Positions 8,838 to 20,700 of a stretch of 39,255 nt of DNA are shown in pieces. The number at the start of each line of letters is the position of its first letter. Position 1 is the stretch's first letter. The notes below the pieces were generated by a model. The model was given only the letters and a program-made list of their open reading frames with translations, had not been told where the DNA came from and did not search any database. The position numbers and the translations under genes were made by a program. Source of the stretch: Folioceros fuciformis (taxonomy: Eukaryota; Anthocerotophyta; Anthocerotopsida; Anthocerotales); NCBI GenBank assembly GCA_049999805.1, contig JBNGIO010006333.1, forward strand, positions 114,802-154,056, in the 5' to 3' direction.

Positions 8838-11800
8838 ATGGAGTCGGAAGATGCGGGAGGCGATGGGGGAGGGCGCATGTCCCCCGACGACAGAAAGGAC
8901 GTGAAGCGCAGGATGAAGTCCAAGGAGCAATTGCAAGCCCTGGAGAAAGCCTACAATGGTTTGTTCTAATTCCGTCTCGTTCGGCTCCGGGAATATGATG
9001 CTGTGCCTAGATGGATGTTGCCACGATGTGGTGGTTACGCCTCTAACCTGCTATATATGTGTGCAGAGCATAAGTATCCGCTAGAATCAACACGGGCGGA
9101 GCTGTCAGCTACGCTCAAACTGACGGATAAGCAGCTGCAGGTCTGGTTCTCGCACCGCAGATTGAAAGACAGGAAGGTCGAAGACAACCCTTCTGCTACC
9201 TCCAAGAAGGCAAAGAATAAGGAAAAGCCTGCGACCGATAGGGGCAGGGTTGCGTCGGCCGACCACGTACAGGAGGACCAAGGGCCTCAGCAGCAGCAGC
9301 CGTCCCAGCCCGACCCGCACCCGCAACAGCAGGAGCAAGAGCAGGAGGAGGAGCGCCTTGTTATGAGCTTGCAGCCGTCGCGGCCGCAGTCGCAGCCTGT
9401 GCAGCAGCAGCAGCAGCAGCCAGCGCTTGTCAGCCCTCCGCCGGACCAATCCGGGGCTGAAGCTGGGCATGCCATGGAGGATTCGGAGTGGGAAGCTGCA
9501 CCGCCCGCTTCCAAGGCCAGGAGGAAGAACACCGACTCTCCTGCTGTTCCCAAGAGGAAGCCTCCTGCCAAGGGCAGACGGACAGCTGCAGAGTTGGCTG
9601 CCTTGAAGGCCTTCGAGGCTCAGATGGCGGAGGGCATGCGAGAGGATGGACCCCCTGTGGGTTTCGAGTTCGATCCTATCCCGCCCATTGGCTTTGCAGG
9701 TCACCCCACAGGTGTGTCGGTCTGCCCTCCCTACCTCCGCCCCTTCTCAATTATGATTCTCCGCAGTGCTCGCTCTGCCATGGATGCTAGGTTTGTTTTG
9801 CTCACAATTCTTTGCATCTCTCTCACCAGAGCGCGATCTTCCTCTTGACCCTCCTGAGGAACAGGAGGATGTGCCCAGAGTAGCAGTGCGCCGTGGGCTA
9901 AATGCGAGAAAAGTAAAGGTTCCTCCTCGCCATCCCGATGTCTGTGCTTGCACATCTCTCGCTCTCGCGCTCTCTCTCTCTCTCTCTCTCTGTGCCCCTC
10001 AGTCTGCCTTGTGTATCAATCTGCCTTGCTCGTGTTCAACTAACTGTCCGTGTTTTTAGCACTCAACCCTCTGTGTTGTCATCTTTCTCCCTGGCCCAGG
10101 CTGCTGCGCGAAATCGCCCACCATTGCCCACAACCAATGGAGTCAAGCGCAAAGCTGCTGGCAAGGCTGCCTCAACTTCCACTGCGCTGCCACATACAAT
10201 GCGACCCGTTCGTGAATATCAGTTCATCCCTGAGCAGCCAACTGGAAGACCCGAAGAGCAGAACTTATATGATAAGGCAACAGAGTTGAATCTGTACCCA
10301 AATGCTGAGAGGCCGTTTGATGTGGTTTCAGCTTCTAGGGTTCGTTCTCTTACTCAACCAGCACCACCTATATTCCCTTCCAATGAAGCGTACACAGCAG
10401 GGGAGGGGTATTACCAGGCCAGAGTTGTATCAGTCGGGGCTAGTATGTTCCCTACAGCTGAAGCCGGGGCTGGTGGGTTGATTGCTCCAAATGACATAAA
10501 CTTTGAGGGAGGTCAGCGTGTGGAAGGTCTTCCTAGTTATGATGTCGATCCATCCAAAGCTCTATTCCACCTGGCTTCCAGACATGATAATCATGCCAGA
10601 CATGAAAGTCTTAATCTCTACCAAGAACAGGATCGGGCTCGACTGGAGAAAAAGCGAAAGGTATGTATTGTGACTGTGGGACATTCTTGGGTTGCGAGTG
10701 TGATCGGTATCAGGATTGGGACTCCTGTGTAGTAAGTAGCCTCGTACTCTGTTTTCTCACACCCCCTCTCCCTTGCACCAAGACCCTGGTGTGCTCGGAT
10801 GTGTGGTGACAGCATCCATAAGTGGATAGCGTACTGTCACCTGTACTATGGCCTCTCTTTTTCTTCTGTCAAGTTTACACAACTGTTTGCCCCGTTTTGC
10901 AGATGGAAGAGGCTAAGCTTCACAAGGAGATGGAAGCTCAAGAGAAAAGAATGAAGAAGGAGCTTGACAAGCAAGAGATTGCAAGGCGCAGGGTGAGTAC
11001 AAGATTCTTTGAACACTATCATGCCTGTAGCCAACACTGCTACCTTTTGACCCTAAACCCTTGGAATGAAGGAAGAGGAGCAGCGAAAGAAAGATGCTGA
11101 GAAGCAGATGAGGGAGAAGAAGAAAGAGCAGGAAAAGATACAGAAGGAACAGGAGCGTAAAATGCGAGAAGCACAGCGTGAGGAAGAACGGAATAAAAAG
11201 CAGCAAGAGAAGGAGTCCAAAAGGGTAATTGTACTGATACATTTCTTGGAGTTGAAGGGACAGTGTAGTTTAATTTTTCAGTAGTTACTCGGATGTGCAT
11301 CCCCCCTTTGCTCAGTTGGAGAAGGAGTCCAAGAGGGTACGTGTACTGGTAGATTTCTTTGGAGTTGAAGTGTCAGTTTGGTTGAGTTTGATCAGTAGTT
11401 ACTCACATGTGGTTCCCCTTTGTTCAGTTGGAGAAGCTGCGGCAAAAGGAGGAGTTGCGCCAGCAGAAAGAAGCTGCAAAAGTGAAGGCTGCGAATGAGA
11501 AGGCAACAGCCAAGAAACTGGCCAAGGAAAACGCTGAAACTGTGGATGATGAGCGCCTGGAGCTGATGGAGCTGGCTATTGCTGCACTAGGCTTGTCATC
11601 CGTTGCTGAACTGCCTCCAGACGATGGGGTGGATATTCTGGAGGAATACAGACGTACGTATTTGGTTCTTGAGATATTTGTTGTGCGGTCTTGGAAGTAT
11701 TATATGTGGTTGTTGATGTTGGCTGTCTGGTGCAGCTATGTTGAAGCCATTCCCACCTCCGTCTGTGAAGATGAAACAAGCTGTGTTGATTCGTCCCTGG

Positions 11801-14800
11801 ACGGATAATGAGGAAAACTTCAGCAACGCTCTAATGGTGGGCATTGCGCAGTCCTTCTGAGTGTGTGGCCTGTTTGTTGCGTAGCAGAATGACTGAACCT
11901 ATGCCCTTGTTCTGGCCAGGTTTTCAGGTTTTTAATATCTTTTGCGGACGTCCTTGGCCTCTGGTCCTTCACGTTTGACGAACTCCTTCAGGCCTTCCAT
12001 GACTATGTGGGTCACTTTTCTAAACGGTTTCTTTTTGTTTCTACATGGTTTGTTTTTGTTTCTCTCGTTTAGAGTTCTTTCTTGTTGCGATGGACATCTC
12101 TTTCAGTTTTGCGATGCTGTGTACTTAATTATTCTATTTGTGTTTTTTAGGATCCACGACTGCTTGGTGACATTCATGTTGCCCTCTTGAGAACACTGGT
12201 TAAGGATGTTGAAGAAGCATCACAAGCAGCTGTCTCTGTTCCTGGGGGAAGTCAATATGCTTCCTTTGTCATATCAGGAGGTCATCCGGAAATTGTGGAG
12301 TCGGTGAGGATCCAACATACATGCTTTAGAGAGTAGTTTTGCGTNNNNNNNNNNNNNNNNNNNNNNNNNNNNNNNNNNNNNNNNNNNNNNNNNNNNNNNN
12401 NNNNNNNNNNNNNNNNNNNNNNNNNNNNNNNNNNNNNNNNNNNNACGTTAAGGTGAATGTTCCCTCGTTGCCACTTGTGCGTTCCTTTTACCTTTTGCTG
12501 CCTCTGCTTGTTCTCAGACTTGAATGTGTGCAACAGGTGACTGAAGGTGAAGATGTGGTCTCAACACTGCGGTCTGGTGCAGCGGCAGCAAATGCTGTTG
12601 CTTTAATGCAAGGAAAAGGGGTGGGCCAAGTACGTAGAAACCAGTACCGGATGACCCCTGGTACTGTGAAATTTGCTGCATTCCACATTTTGTCTCTCGA
12701 AGGAGACAAAGGTCTCAGTATTCCTCAGGTTGCTGATCTAATGCAGGTAATCGGTTGTTGTCAATAGGCTAGTAGCTGGGTTGAACTCTGTGTGCTACAA
12801 ATCGAGTGGCCATGGAGACTTAACTCCAGTCTCGTGCGTGGCTAACCTGTAGTTGCAGAGGCAGGTCGACTGAGGAGTGGATGGTGAGACTCAAATTTTC
12901 TGTGTGTGTGACATCGGGTGATGTGTTTTGCAGAAAACCGGCCTCCGAGATTTAAGCCTCAGCAGGACTCCAGAAGCATCCATAGCAGCAGCCTTATCAA
13001 GGGATGCGAATTTGTTTGAAAGAGTTGCCCCTTCTACGTACTGTGTGCGTCCTGCCTTTAGGAAAGATCCTGCAGATAGAGAACAGGTGCTCGATGCTGC
13101 AAGAGAAAAAATTGCCCTTTTCAAGAGTGGACAGCTAGAGGGAGAAGAAGCCGATAAGGAGGTCGAGGATCCAGAGGAAGGGGAGGAGGCTCTCAGAGAC
13201 GAGGAGTATGGCTTGGAAGAACATGAGGTTGATGATAAAGCCACCTACGCTGAACTCACTCCTGGAAAAGCCGAGTCTCCTTCGAAATCTGATAAGCCTA
13301 TGACTTTGGGTGACGGTGAGAAGAAGCTGCCAGTTCTTGTTGCCAGTGCCTTTGCTTTCTCTCCATCAAAAAATGACCATGTTGATTTCCTCATTCTGTG
13401 TGCAGATAATGATGCAGGAGAGAGAGATTTTCAGTCCCCAGAACACTTGGCCGCAGACAGAAACGTTTCATGTCCTTTGACAGGGGGAGTGAACAATGCC
13501 AAGCATGGAGGAGATATCAAGGACGGTGGCACTCGACCAGAGTGCACAAAACCTGAATTACCTTATGCTGAGACAGAGATAGATGAAAGCCAAGCTGGCG
13601 AGGCGTGGGTCCTGGGGTTGGCAGAAGGAGAGTATGGTGACCTTAGTGTTGAAGAACGTTTGAATGCGCTGGTGGCTCTTGTCAATGTTGTGAATGAGGG
13701 CACGACTATTCGTGTGGCTCTTGAGGTACGGCTCGTCCTGGTGTAACTTTACTGATGCGCATGTGTTAGTTGTATCCAAGGGTTTGCATTTAGTATGTCC
13801 AAATCGTGACAAATGTTTTGTCCTTGTGGCTAAACAGGATCGACTGGAATCAGCACAAGCTTTGAAGAGGCAGATGTGGGTTGAAGCCCAGCTGGACAGG
13901 CGGCGCTCAAAGGATGAGCCAACGAGGTTGCAAGTCCCTGGCACTGCTGGGGGCAAGGTAGAAGGAGCCAGTCCTAGTGGTGTGCTTGATGGTAGACACA
14001 GCAGCCCATTGTTGAGCTCGGACAGCAAACAGGATATTGCTCAACACGGGCTGCAAAATGCTGAAACCGGTGGGTTGAATGCTGGCGAGGGAAATGTTGT
14101 GATATCTGCAAAAAAACCTTCAGCAGGACAGGATTTGATAGCTGCTCAGGATGTTTCTGTGCCAGCGTTTGCACATCCATCTGAGAAGTCTCGGGCACAG
14201 TTGAAAGCAGACATAGGTCTTCGTGCAGAGGAGTTGTTTGTGTGCAGATCCGTGCCATTGGGTTTTGATCGCAGACGCAACAGATACTGGCAGTTTGTAA
14301 CTTCCAATGGTGGAGAGGATCCAGGATGTGCTAGGATCTATTTTGAGTCGGTTGATGGTCGCTGGGAAGTACTTAATACTGAGGAGGTAAGTTTGGTTCC
14401 TTTGGGTTGACATGGTTTTACTTCTGTTTTGTTTTTTCTCTACATACCTGGCAGGATGTTAAAATGTGGATTTGCATTTGGACAGTCACTGGATGCATTG
14501 ATGACATCACTGGACATAAGGGGATGCCGGGAATCCGGTTTACATCAAAGCCTTCTGAGGCTGGAGGGCTCAATACGTTCGGCGATGCGCAAGCAACAGA
14601 ATTTGCAAGGAGATGTCAAGGTGGAGACTCGAGTGGGTTGCCATGGTGAAGCTGAGACTGGTTCTAGGCATGAGCCCTCTGGAATTATTGCGTGCACAGC
14701 TGTTGATGGGAGTCCAGCAAGCGGTGTCTATGGACAAGATACTGATTTCTTGGACAGGAAGGCAGCCCTTTCTCTGGACCTGGGGAAGAATGAACACCAA

Positions 14801-16757
14801 AGGCGAAAGGCCCTGGAGCGGTACAGAGACCTTGTGGAGTTGGTCTGGGGAGCTTCCCCCTTGCGAGCAAAGTCATTCAAAAAGAGGGATCAGGAGCTGC
14901 TTTCCAATTGCAGTGTTTGCCATGATTTCTACTGGTTGAGAGATAAGCACTGTCCACATTGTCATGGCACATTTGACCAGTCATCTAAGATATACACTAG
15001 GTTTCTTGAGCATACAAGAGAGTGTGAAGACCGAATGAGAAATGGCGATCCCTCGTGGAAGTCGACAGAGCCATTGCCCTGCAGGTTCCAGCATCTCAAG
15101 TCACAGTTACTTGCAATTGAGGTGATCGATCGATTTTTTGTTTTTGCAATTGTGCTCTCCATGGGGTCTTTCTTTTGGTTTTTCGTATTTCAGGGTATTT
15201 TTAACATTGTTGTTACAGGGTGCCATACCTACTGCGGCTTTGAAGGTGCCGTGGAAGGATCAGCAACGGAAGACCTGGATATCCAACCTGAAGCAAGCAA
15301 CAGCATCTGGAGAAGTTTTGCAGGTTGGTCTGGTTTGGAGTTAGAATTCGCAGGCTTGGAACCTGGAAAGCATGTTCCATTGCAGCTTTTCTTGCTCCTT
15401 TTGAAGCAAGTTCGAAGGTGAAAGGGTGTGTTTTTTTGTGCAGGCTCTTGCAGATCTTGAGGACATCGTAAGTCGAGATTGGCTCTTGTCATCCTACGAT
15501 ACAACTGAAGAAATGCTGAAGAATGTGCCAGAGTCAGTTGAGAACCATAGTATTGATAAATCCAACTCTCGAGTCCTGCCCTGGATTCCACAAACCACAG
15601 CTGCTGTTGCACTGCAAGTTTCTCTTTTTGATGCTGCCATTGCTTACACCCATGAGGAGAAACTGCACAGGGAGAAGCAAAAGGAGGAAGACGCCAAAAT
15701 GGTAAGTTGGTCAATCCTTTCGCCTGTTATAAACTATTTTTGTGTTTCTGCGGACTCTTTTTCACCCTTTCCTGTTGAAATCGTTACACAGGCGAAGGCT
15801 GGTGTATCAGCAGTAAAGACTTCACCGGAGTTGGTACCAGCAGACCGGAATGGTGCTAATGGTGCAGAAGATGGCACTGGAGATGGACCTGTCGATGGCA
15901 AGGGCCGCTCTCGCAAAAAGCGAGCCGATGGGCAACCCAAAAACAAAAGCAAAGCCAGAACTAGCGGCGGTGGTGGTGGGGGCATAGGTGGACGAGATGG
16001 AGGTGGCAGTGGCAATGGAAAACTGGTGGGCGGTGCTAAGTCCTCTGTGGGTGCTGGAAAGAATGTAGGTGGAAGTGGCAAACGAGGCTTGAAGCGTAAG
16101 CTCCATTTCTCGGAAGATGGAGCAGGGGTGACTGCAGATGCAGTTGACAACCAATTGCATGCCAAGGATCAAAGGCGTCCAAGAAGTGGAACAGGAAAAG
16201 CAGGAGGGCGACCACGTGGCCGGCCACCAGGTCGGCCCCGGAACAAAGTAGCTGGTAGTGTGTCCCGTGGTGGTCGGAAGAGTAAAGTTGCGAAGCAGAA
16301 GGAAAGGGATCCGAATGAGCTTATGGCTTCAGCGGCCGAGAGGCAGCGGAAGGTTAGTCAAGCAAGAGCGCCTCATCATGATGAAGATACGGATGAAGAC
16401 GATGAAGGATATCAGTACGTGGATGACCAAGGTGATTGGGGGCCTCCAGATGATACGGATGAAGGGGAGCAATACGAGGAGGAGCAGCTAGACGAGGATA
16501 ATGGGGAATATATGGAGGAAGATGGAAGTGGGGATGGAATGGATGAAGATGTAAGCGGGGATCCTGGTCATGGCCATCTCATGAGTGACCGCGATGAGGA
16601 GGATGAACCAGTGGATGAGGATGACGCGAGGTGTGAAGATGACGATGGATATACTGGGCTCCAGGACAGTGATGACGAAGCAACAGGTTATGCAGAAGAT
16701 GCATCCGAGGATGATGCAGGGGAGCGGATGCCATCATACTCGTCTTCGGATGAGTGA
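8838..16757 (+). CDS. RINGLET-like homeobox-DDT protein (ISWI chromatin-remodelling partner)
   Basis: Exons: 8838-8958, 9067-9711, 9830-9918, 10100-10660, 10903-10992, 11072-11224, 11316-11336, 11428-11653, 11736-11836, 11920-12006, 12151-12303, [gap], about 12518 or 12537 to 12746, 12934-13725, 13838-14386, 14486-15121, 15219-15323, 15444-15701, 15792-16757. About 1,920 residues are visible. Order: homeodomain at the N-terminus (QLQVWFSHRRLKDRK, with the family's His replacing the usual Asn), Gln-rich linker, EYQFIPEQP motif, charged Lys/Glu/Gln-rich helix, DDT domain (FRFLISFADVLGLWSFTFDELLQ split over 11920-12303), HARE-HTH (TVKFAAFHILSLEGDKGLSI, ERVAPSTYCVRP), WHIM motifs (ERLNALVALVN; PLGFDRRRNRYW), a Cys/His pair motif (CSVCHDF...CPHCH), AT-hooks (GRPRGRPPGRPR) and an acidic tail. 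Arabidopsis RLT1/2 bind ISWI ATPases to set nucleosome spacing. At least one exon is missing in the N gap. The exact end of exon 2 (9699 or 9711) and start of exon 12 are ambiguous. Confidence 0.93.
9289..9420 (+). repeat. CAG repeats coding for polyglutamine in the RLT-like exon 2
   Basis: CAG-rich runs at about 9289-9300 and 9402-9420, plus further Gln/Pro/Glu-rich codons between them, encode a low-complexity linker directly after the homeodomain. Length changes here would be tolerated as whole codons. Confidence 0.85.
9958..9991. repeat. (CT)n tract inside RLT intron 3
   Basis: An almost uninterrupted CT run lies in the middle of the intron 9919-10099, over 100 bp before the acceptor. It is a microsatellite and may add to the pyrimidine tract context. 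Confidence 0.85.
11209..11427 (+). repeat. 112-bp tandem duplication spanning an exon end and an intron
   Basis: The segment with the end of exon 6 (GAGAAGGAGTCCAAAAGG), its donor and the whole following intron is repeated once, shifted by 112 bp (donors at 11225 and 11337). Both introns are 91 nt and share blocks such as TTCTTGGAGTTGAAG / TTCTTTGGAGTTGAAG and CAGTAGTTACTC. The second copy yields a 21-nt exon (11316-11336) encoding LEKESKR, echoing EKESKR at the end of exon 6. Confidence 0.9.
12345..12444. other. Assembly gap (100 N) inside the RLT-like gene
   Basis: Exactly 100 N. The family normally has about 60-70 residues, including a Trp-rich TWPEILRQ-type motif, between the HPEIVES and VTEGEDVV segments that flank this gap. 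The corresponding exon or exons are therefore probably hidden here, not lost from the gene. Confidence 0.97.
13316..13405 (+). other. Possible 90-nt in-frame intron within RLT exon 13
   Basis: GAC G|GTGAGA at 13316 and TGTGTGCAG| at 13405 form a good splice pair around 90 nt with no stop. The retained reading contains an out-of-character hydrophobic stretch (FAFSP...HVDFLILCA) in an otherwise acidic region. Splicing would give GD-DNDAGE. It may be a constitutive intron, an optional one, or real coding sequence. Confidence 0.5.
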
Positions 16758-17765
16758 GTTGTAGCTAGCTCGGCCACAACGTGTGGGAGCTGCCTCCTTT
16801 TTTGCGGCAGCTACACAGTCGGAATCCTTCCACTGCGGTAGGAAGTGTAAATATCCTTGGCCCTCTCTTCTCATTGTCGAGGTACTTCGACAAGAATCGT
16901 TTCTTACGCTCCACTGCAGAGAGAAATTCCGTCGTAATCCTCGGTCAGGTTCTCAGATTTTTCCGACATCTTTGCCGAATCGTAATTTAACTGTTGACAA
17001 TTGTTGCATGGTTGCTGACGTTGTATGAAACTGAGTTTAGAACGAAGTTTAATGTTCAAGATTATCTTGTACAGTGGATGGGGACATTTCCGCTGCTGTG
17101 CGAAGTAGGTGGGTCCAGAAAGTTCGCCATTCGTTTCCTCCAACATCGTTGGGGGATAATACTCAGCTTGTGATAACTGGCAAATTGGATGCCCGTTCTG
17201 TTAGATTGAGTTGGGCGCAAGTCTCAATGTTAATTGGCAAAACAAAATTATCCTATACTTCTTCAGTCATTGAGTTAAACTTACGCCGTCCAGCACAGGC
17301 TTGGAGCTGACATCCGGAAGGCCAAAACTGTCCCGTGTATCCCGGTGCCGATATGTGAATCGTGTCAGTCCCACGGTACCAACTGTGGCAATCACATCTG
17401 ATGAACAAACCAGCACCTTTACCCAGAAGCCATCCAGAATACGTAGAAGCATTCAATTCCTCAAGTGTTGCTAATCTTGTCACAATCAAACAAATAAGCA
17501 GGTGGTGTACCGCTTTACCTGCACAATGTGGCGTTCACTGTACCAAGGGCCCTTGGGCAAACATAGAGGAAGGTCTTGCTGATGGCAACTCCTCCCACCA
17601 CCACAACACCTCAGTCACTATCAAGTGAATACCAGGCTCCATTTGACAACCGTTGACTGCTTTTCAACAACTCAAGCTCACGTTCCATTCCAGCAGGAAA
17701 ATGCCAAACTCAAGATCGCAGTGCTTAGCTTTGACGGTTTTCGAAAGATTTGTAGGCTGACCTCA
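16758..17765. other. Convergent 3' intergenic region
   Basis: About 1 kb between the stop codons of the RLT-like gene (+) and the TNO1-like gene (-). It should contain both 3' UTRs. Small frames on both strands show no family resemblance. No repeat or RNA gene recognised. Confidence 0.55.
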
Positions 17766-20700
17766 TCACAAGAATGTTAACAGAATCCAAGAATGGATGA
17801 ACAGCCAGTAGATGATTAGCCCCAGCCGGACTGACGGCTGCTTCATCAGTAGTCTGCCCCCAGCAACACTGCAAACCAACACTCTTAATACTCGGAGAGA
17901 GAACAAGAAAAAGTAAGATTACACACAAGCAGCACGTAATCTCACCATAGTCCGTCGAGACGCTCTGCTATTGACCTCATCGCTCTTGGCGTGTATCTTG
18001 CCTTCGCAAGAGACTTATAGTCGTGCCCTGAGCAATCGTGAAACAGGGTTTATTTCAAAGCATGCTTTACAACAGAAACAAGCTAATATCTAACAGCAAA
18101 TTTCTCACACACAAGGAAACAAGACCTTTATCATCAAAGTTGTCCAACAGTTGTTCCTCCAAGTCCACCTCGACAATGACATCACTTGGGGGCACCTTCC
18201 GTGGGCCCCGCACGTGAGCAGCAGCTGCATTTCCAGCTGGAACTCGTTTGTTTCTTTGTCCCTGCAACAAGCAGTTCAAGGAACGATTAGGGACTTCAAG
18301 CACTTAGTTTTCTTGGATGCATGAAGTAAAGTATTACCAGGTCATCCATCTCAAGGGACTGCAAATCATCCATGGTTAAGGATGGACTCTGTTGAGGCTC
18401 CTTCGTCTGTAGTACTCCCTCCAAGGCAGCTTTTTCTGCTGCCAGGACTTGCAGCTCAGTTCTCAAATCTTGAAGCTGGCCATCTTTCTTTGTCATCTGC
18501 ACTCGCCATCCCTCCATTTGTGCACTGACTGTCTCCAGGAAGCTCTGGAGTTCACTTAAATCAGGTTGGATGTCTTGTTCATCACTTTTCATGCTGTGCA
18601 TTGACGGGCTTGTCAGATTAACTTGAGCTCCAGAAACACCCAACCTTTCTTGTGCTTTTGAGAGCATGCCCACCAATTCACCTTGGAGCTGCTCCAACCT
18701 TAAATTTTGCCCTGCCCGTAATGCCTGAACTTGGCTTTGATGCTTGTCCAACTCTCCCACAAGCCTGGCTATTTCAGCATCCCGCTTTTCCAGATCCGTC
18801 TGGAGACTTCCCAACAGCGCAACGAGCTCTTCTGACTGATGCAGCAGAACATTGAGATTCTTGTAGTTTGTATTAAGCTTAGATATAGCCTTTGAACGTG
18901 ATGCTTCAAGACTCTGCAAAGAGGCCTGCTTCTCACGCAAAACAGCTTCTAGTTCCTTAACACGTTGTGAAAGTGTGTCATTTTGTGATTCGGCCTCGCT
19001 CAGAGCTAGAATGTGTGCTTCCAGATCTGCACAAGAGGTATCACACATTAGATCTTCATAAACCACAAGGACTAGCAACCGTGCAGTTCTGAGCCGCATC
19101 TAGAGAAAGCAAGTCATACCTTCATCCTTGGAGGACAAGAGTTCGTGCAGAGCAGCCAGGTCCTCCTGAGCATTTCTAAGAGATTTGGCATCTTCAGTTG
19201 CTTTTCCCTCTGCAATTTGCAGCGTTGAACGCAGTGTCTGAAGCTCCTTGTCAAGTTCAACATTCCGTGACTCCAGGGCAAGCATTTTAACCTCATCCAT
19301 TTCCTTCTTGCTCAGCAAACTTTTCAGTGCGTCTTCAGATTGTGCCAGTCGCTGTCTAATGTTCCCACATTCCCTCTCTTTTTCTCCCAGAGCTTTCTTT
19401 GACAGAATTTGCACATCTTGCAACACTTGCTGCAACTGATCCCTCTCCTCTCCGAGGTCAGCAGTTACCCTTTTGTTGTCTGAAAGCTGTCGCTCCAGAG
19501 CAGATAGCTGACTTTGAAGGCCGACTATCTCAGAGTGCCGTTTTTTGAGGTCCTCTTGATGTATAGTCAGCTCTCTCTCCCTGACAGTCTTTGCCTGCTG
19601 CGCTGATCTACTGATGGCGTGCACCACCTCCACAAGCTCTTGACACTTTTTAGTCAGAGAGTTATCAACAAGAGGGACATTCCCAGATGGGAGAGGCTGA
19701 GCTTGAGAAGCACTCTGATCATTAATGGTTCCTTTTTCTGCCTGCAGAAGATTCAATTCCGCAACAGAGGAATTCAAGACGTCCAGCACCATGCTTAGAG
19801 AAGCCCTCAGAAACTGAACCTCATCATTGGTCTGATGTTTGAGCAATGTCTCTGTCTTCAGTCTGGCAAGCTCATTATGTTGAATTTCACTGAGAGCTCT
19901 TAATTCAATAATCTCAGAGCTGTAGTTATCTGCTTCAGACCGTGCTACATCTAGCTCTGCTATTCGAGCTGCCAAAGATGTACTCAGCTTCTCTACGTCC
20001 TGTTCAGATTCTCCCTTTGAGACCCTCAAAACAGTGTTCTCCTCCAACAGAGCTTGCGCAGCAGCTGTCTGCTCACTTAGCTGCAAAGCTATAGCTCTGT
20101 TTTCTAAAAGCAACGCCTGTTTCTCCTCCGACAGCACCTTAATCTTAAGGTTCAACTCTCTTAATGATACATCCTTCGACTGCAACTCCACAACATGGCG
20201 GGTAACAAGATTGTCCATCTGTGCATCTTTTGCAGCGACAGTGCGCTGCAGATTATCGTATTCTAGTTTCAATGCTTTGCCCTTCCTCACAGCCATGCTA
20301 AGTTTTTCCCTTGTTCCTGAGATCTTGTGCTCCATTTCAGTGACTTGTGCCCGTAACGAGCTTCTCTCACTCTCGGCTTCATCTAAGCTGTTCCTCATTT
20401 TCTGTGACTGTTGCGAAAAACCACTTATCTCCTCTTCCTGATGGGCCATGGTGGTGGCCGCTTCCTCAAGCCTAGCCGTCAAGTCACTTATCTCATTGTC
20501 CTTGTCATCAATAGCTTTCTGCAGGCTCTTTACGAACTGGTCACAAGCCTGTTGTCTCGATTCAAATTCAGTTAATTGCTGGATTTGCACCAGAACTTTC
20601 CTCTTCAGCTCCTCGTGTTGTTCCATCATATCTTCGTATACTCTGATAATTAAATTCGAGAGAGTGTCAAAGGTGGTGGGAAATGACACGATAGAGCCCA

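Noticed and set aside
14429-14485. RLT exon 15 starting at the earlier CTGGCAG near 14455
   Set aside because: The frame continued from exon 14 would then read DVKMWICIW and stop making family sense. The later AG at 14485 gives SLDALMTSLDIRG, as in the family.
18067-18125. C-terminus of the TNO1-like protein ending in VRNLLLDISLFLL
   Set aside because: This is intron read-through. A donor at 18125-18124 leads to downstream exons that match the family tail.
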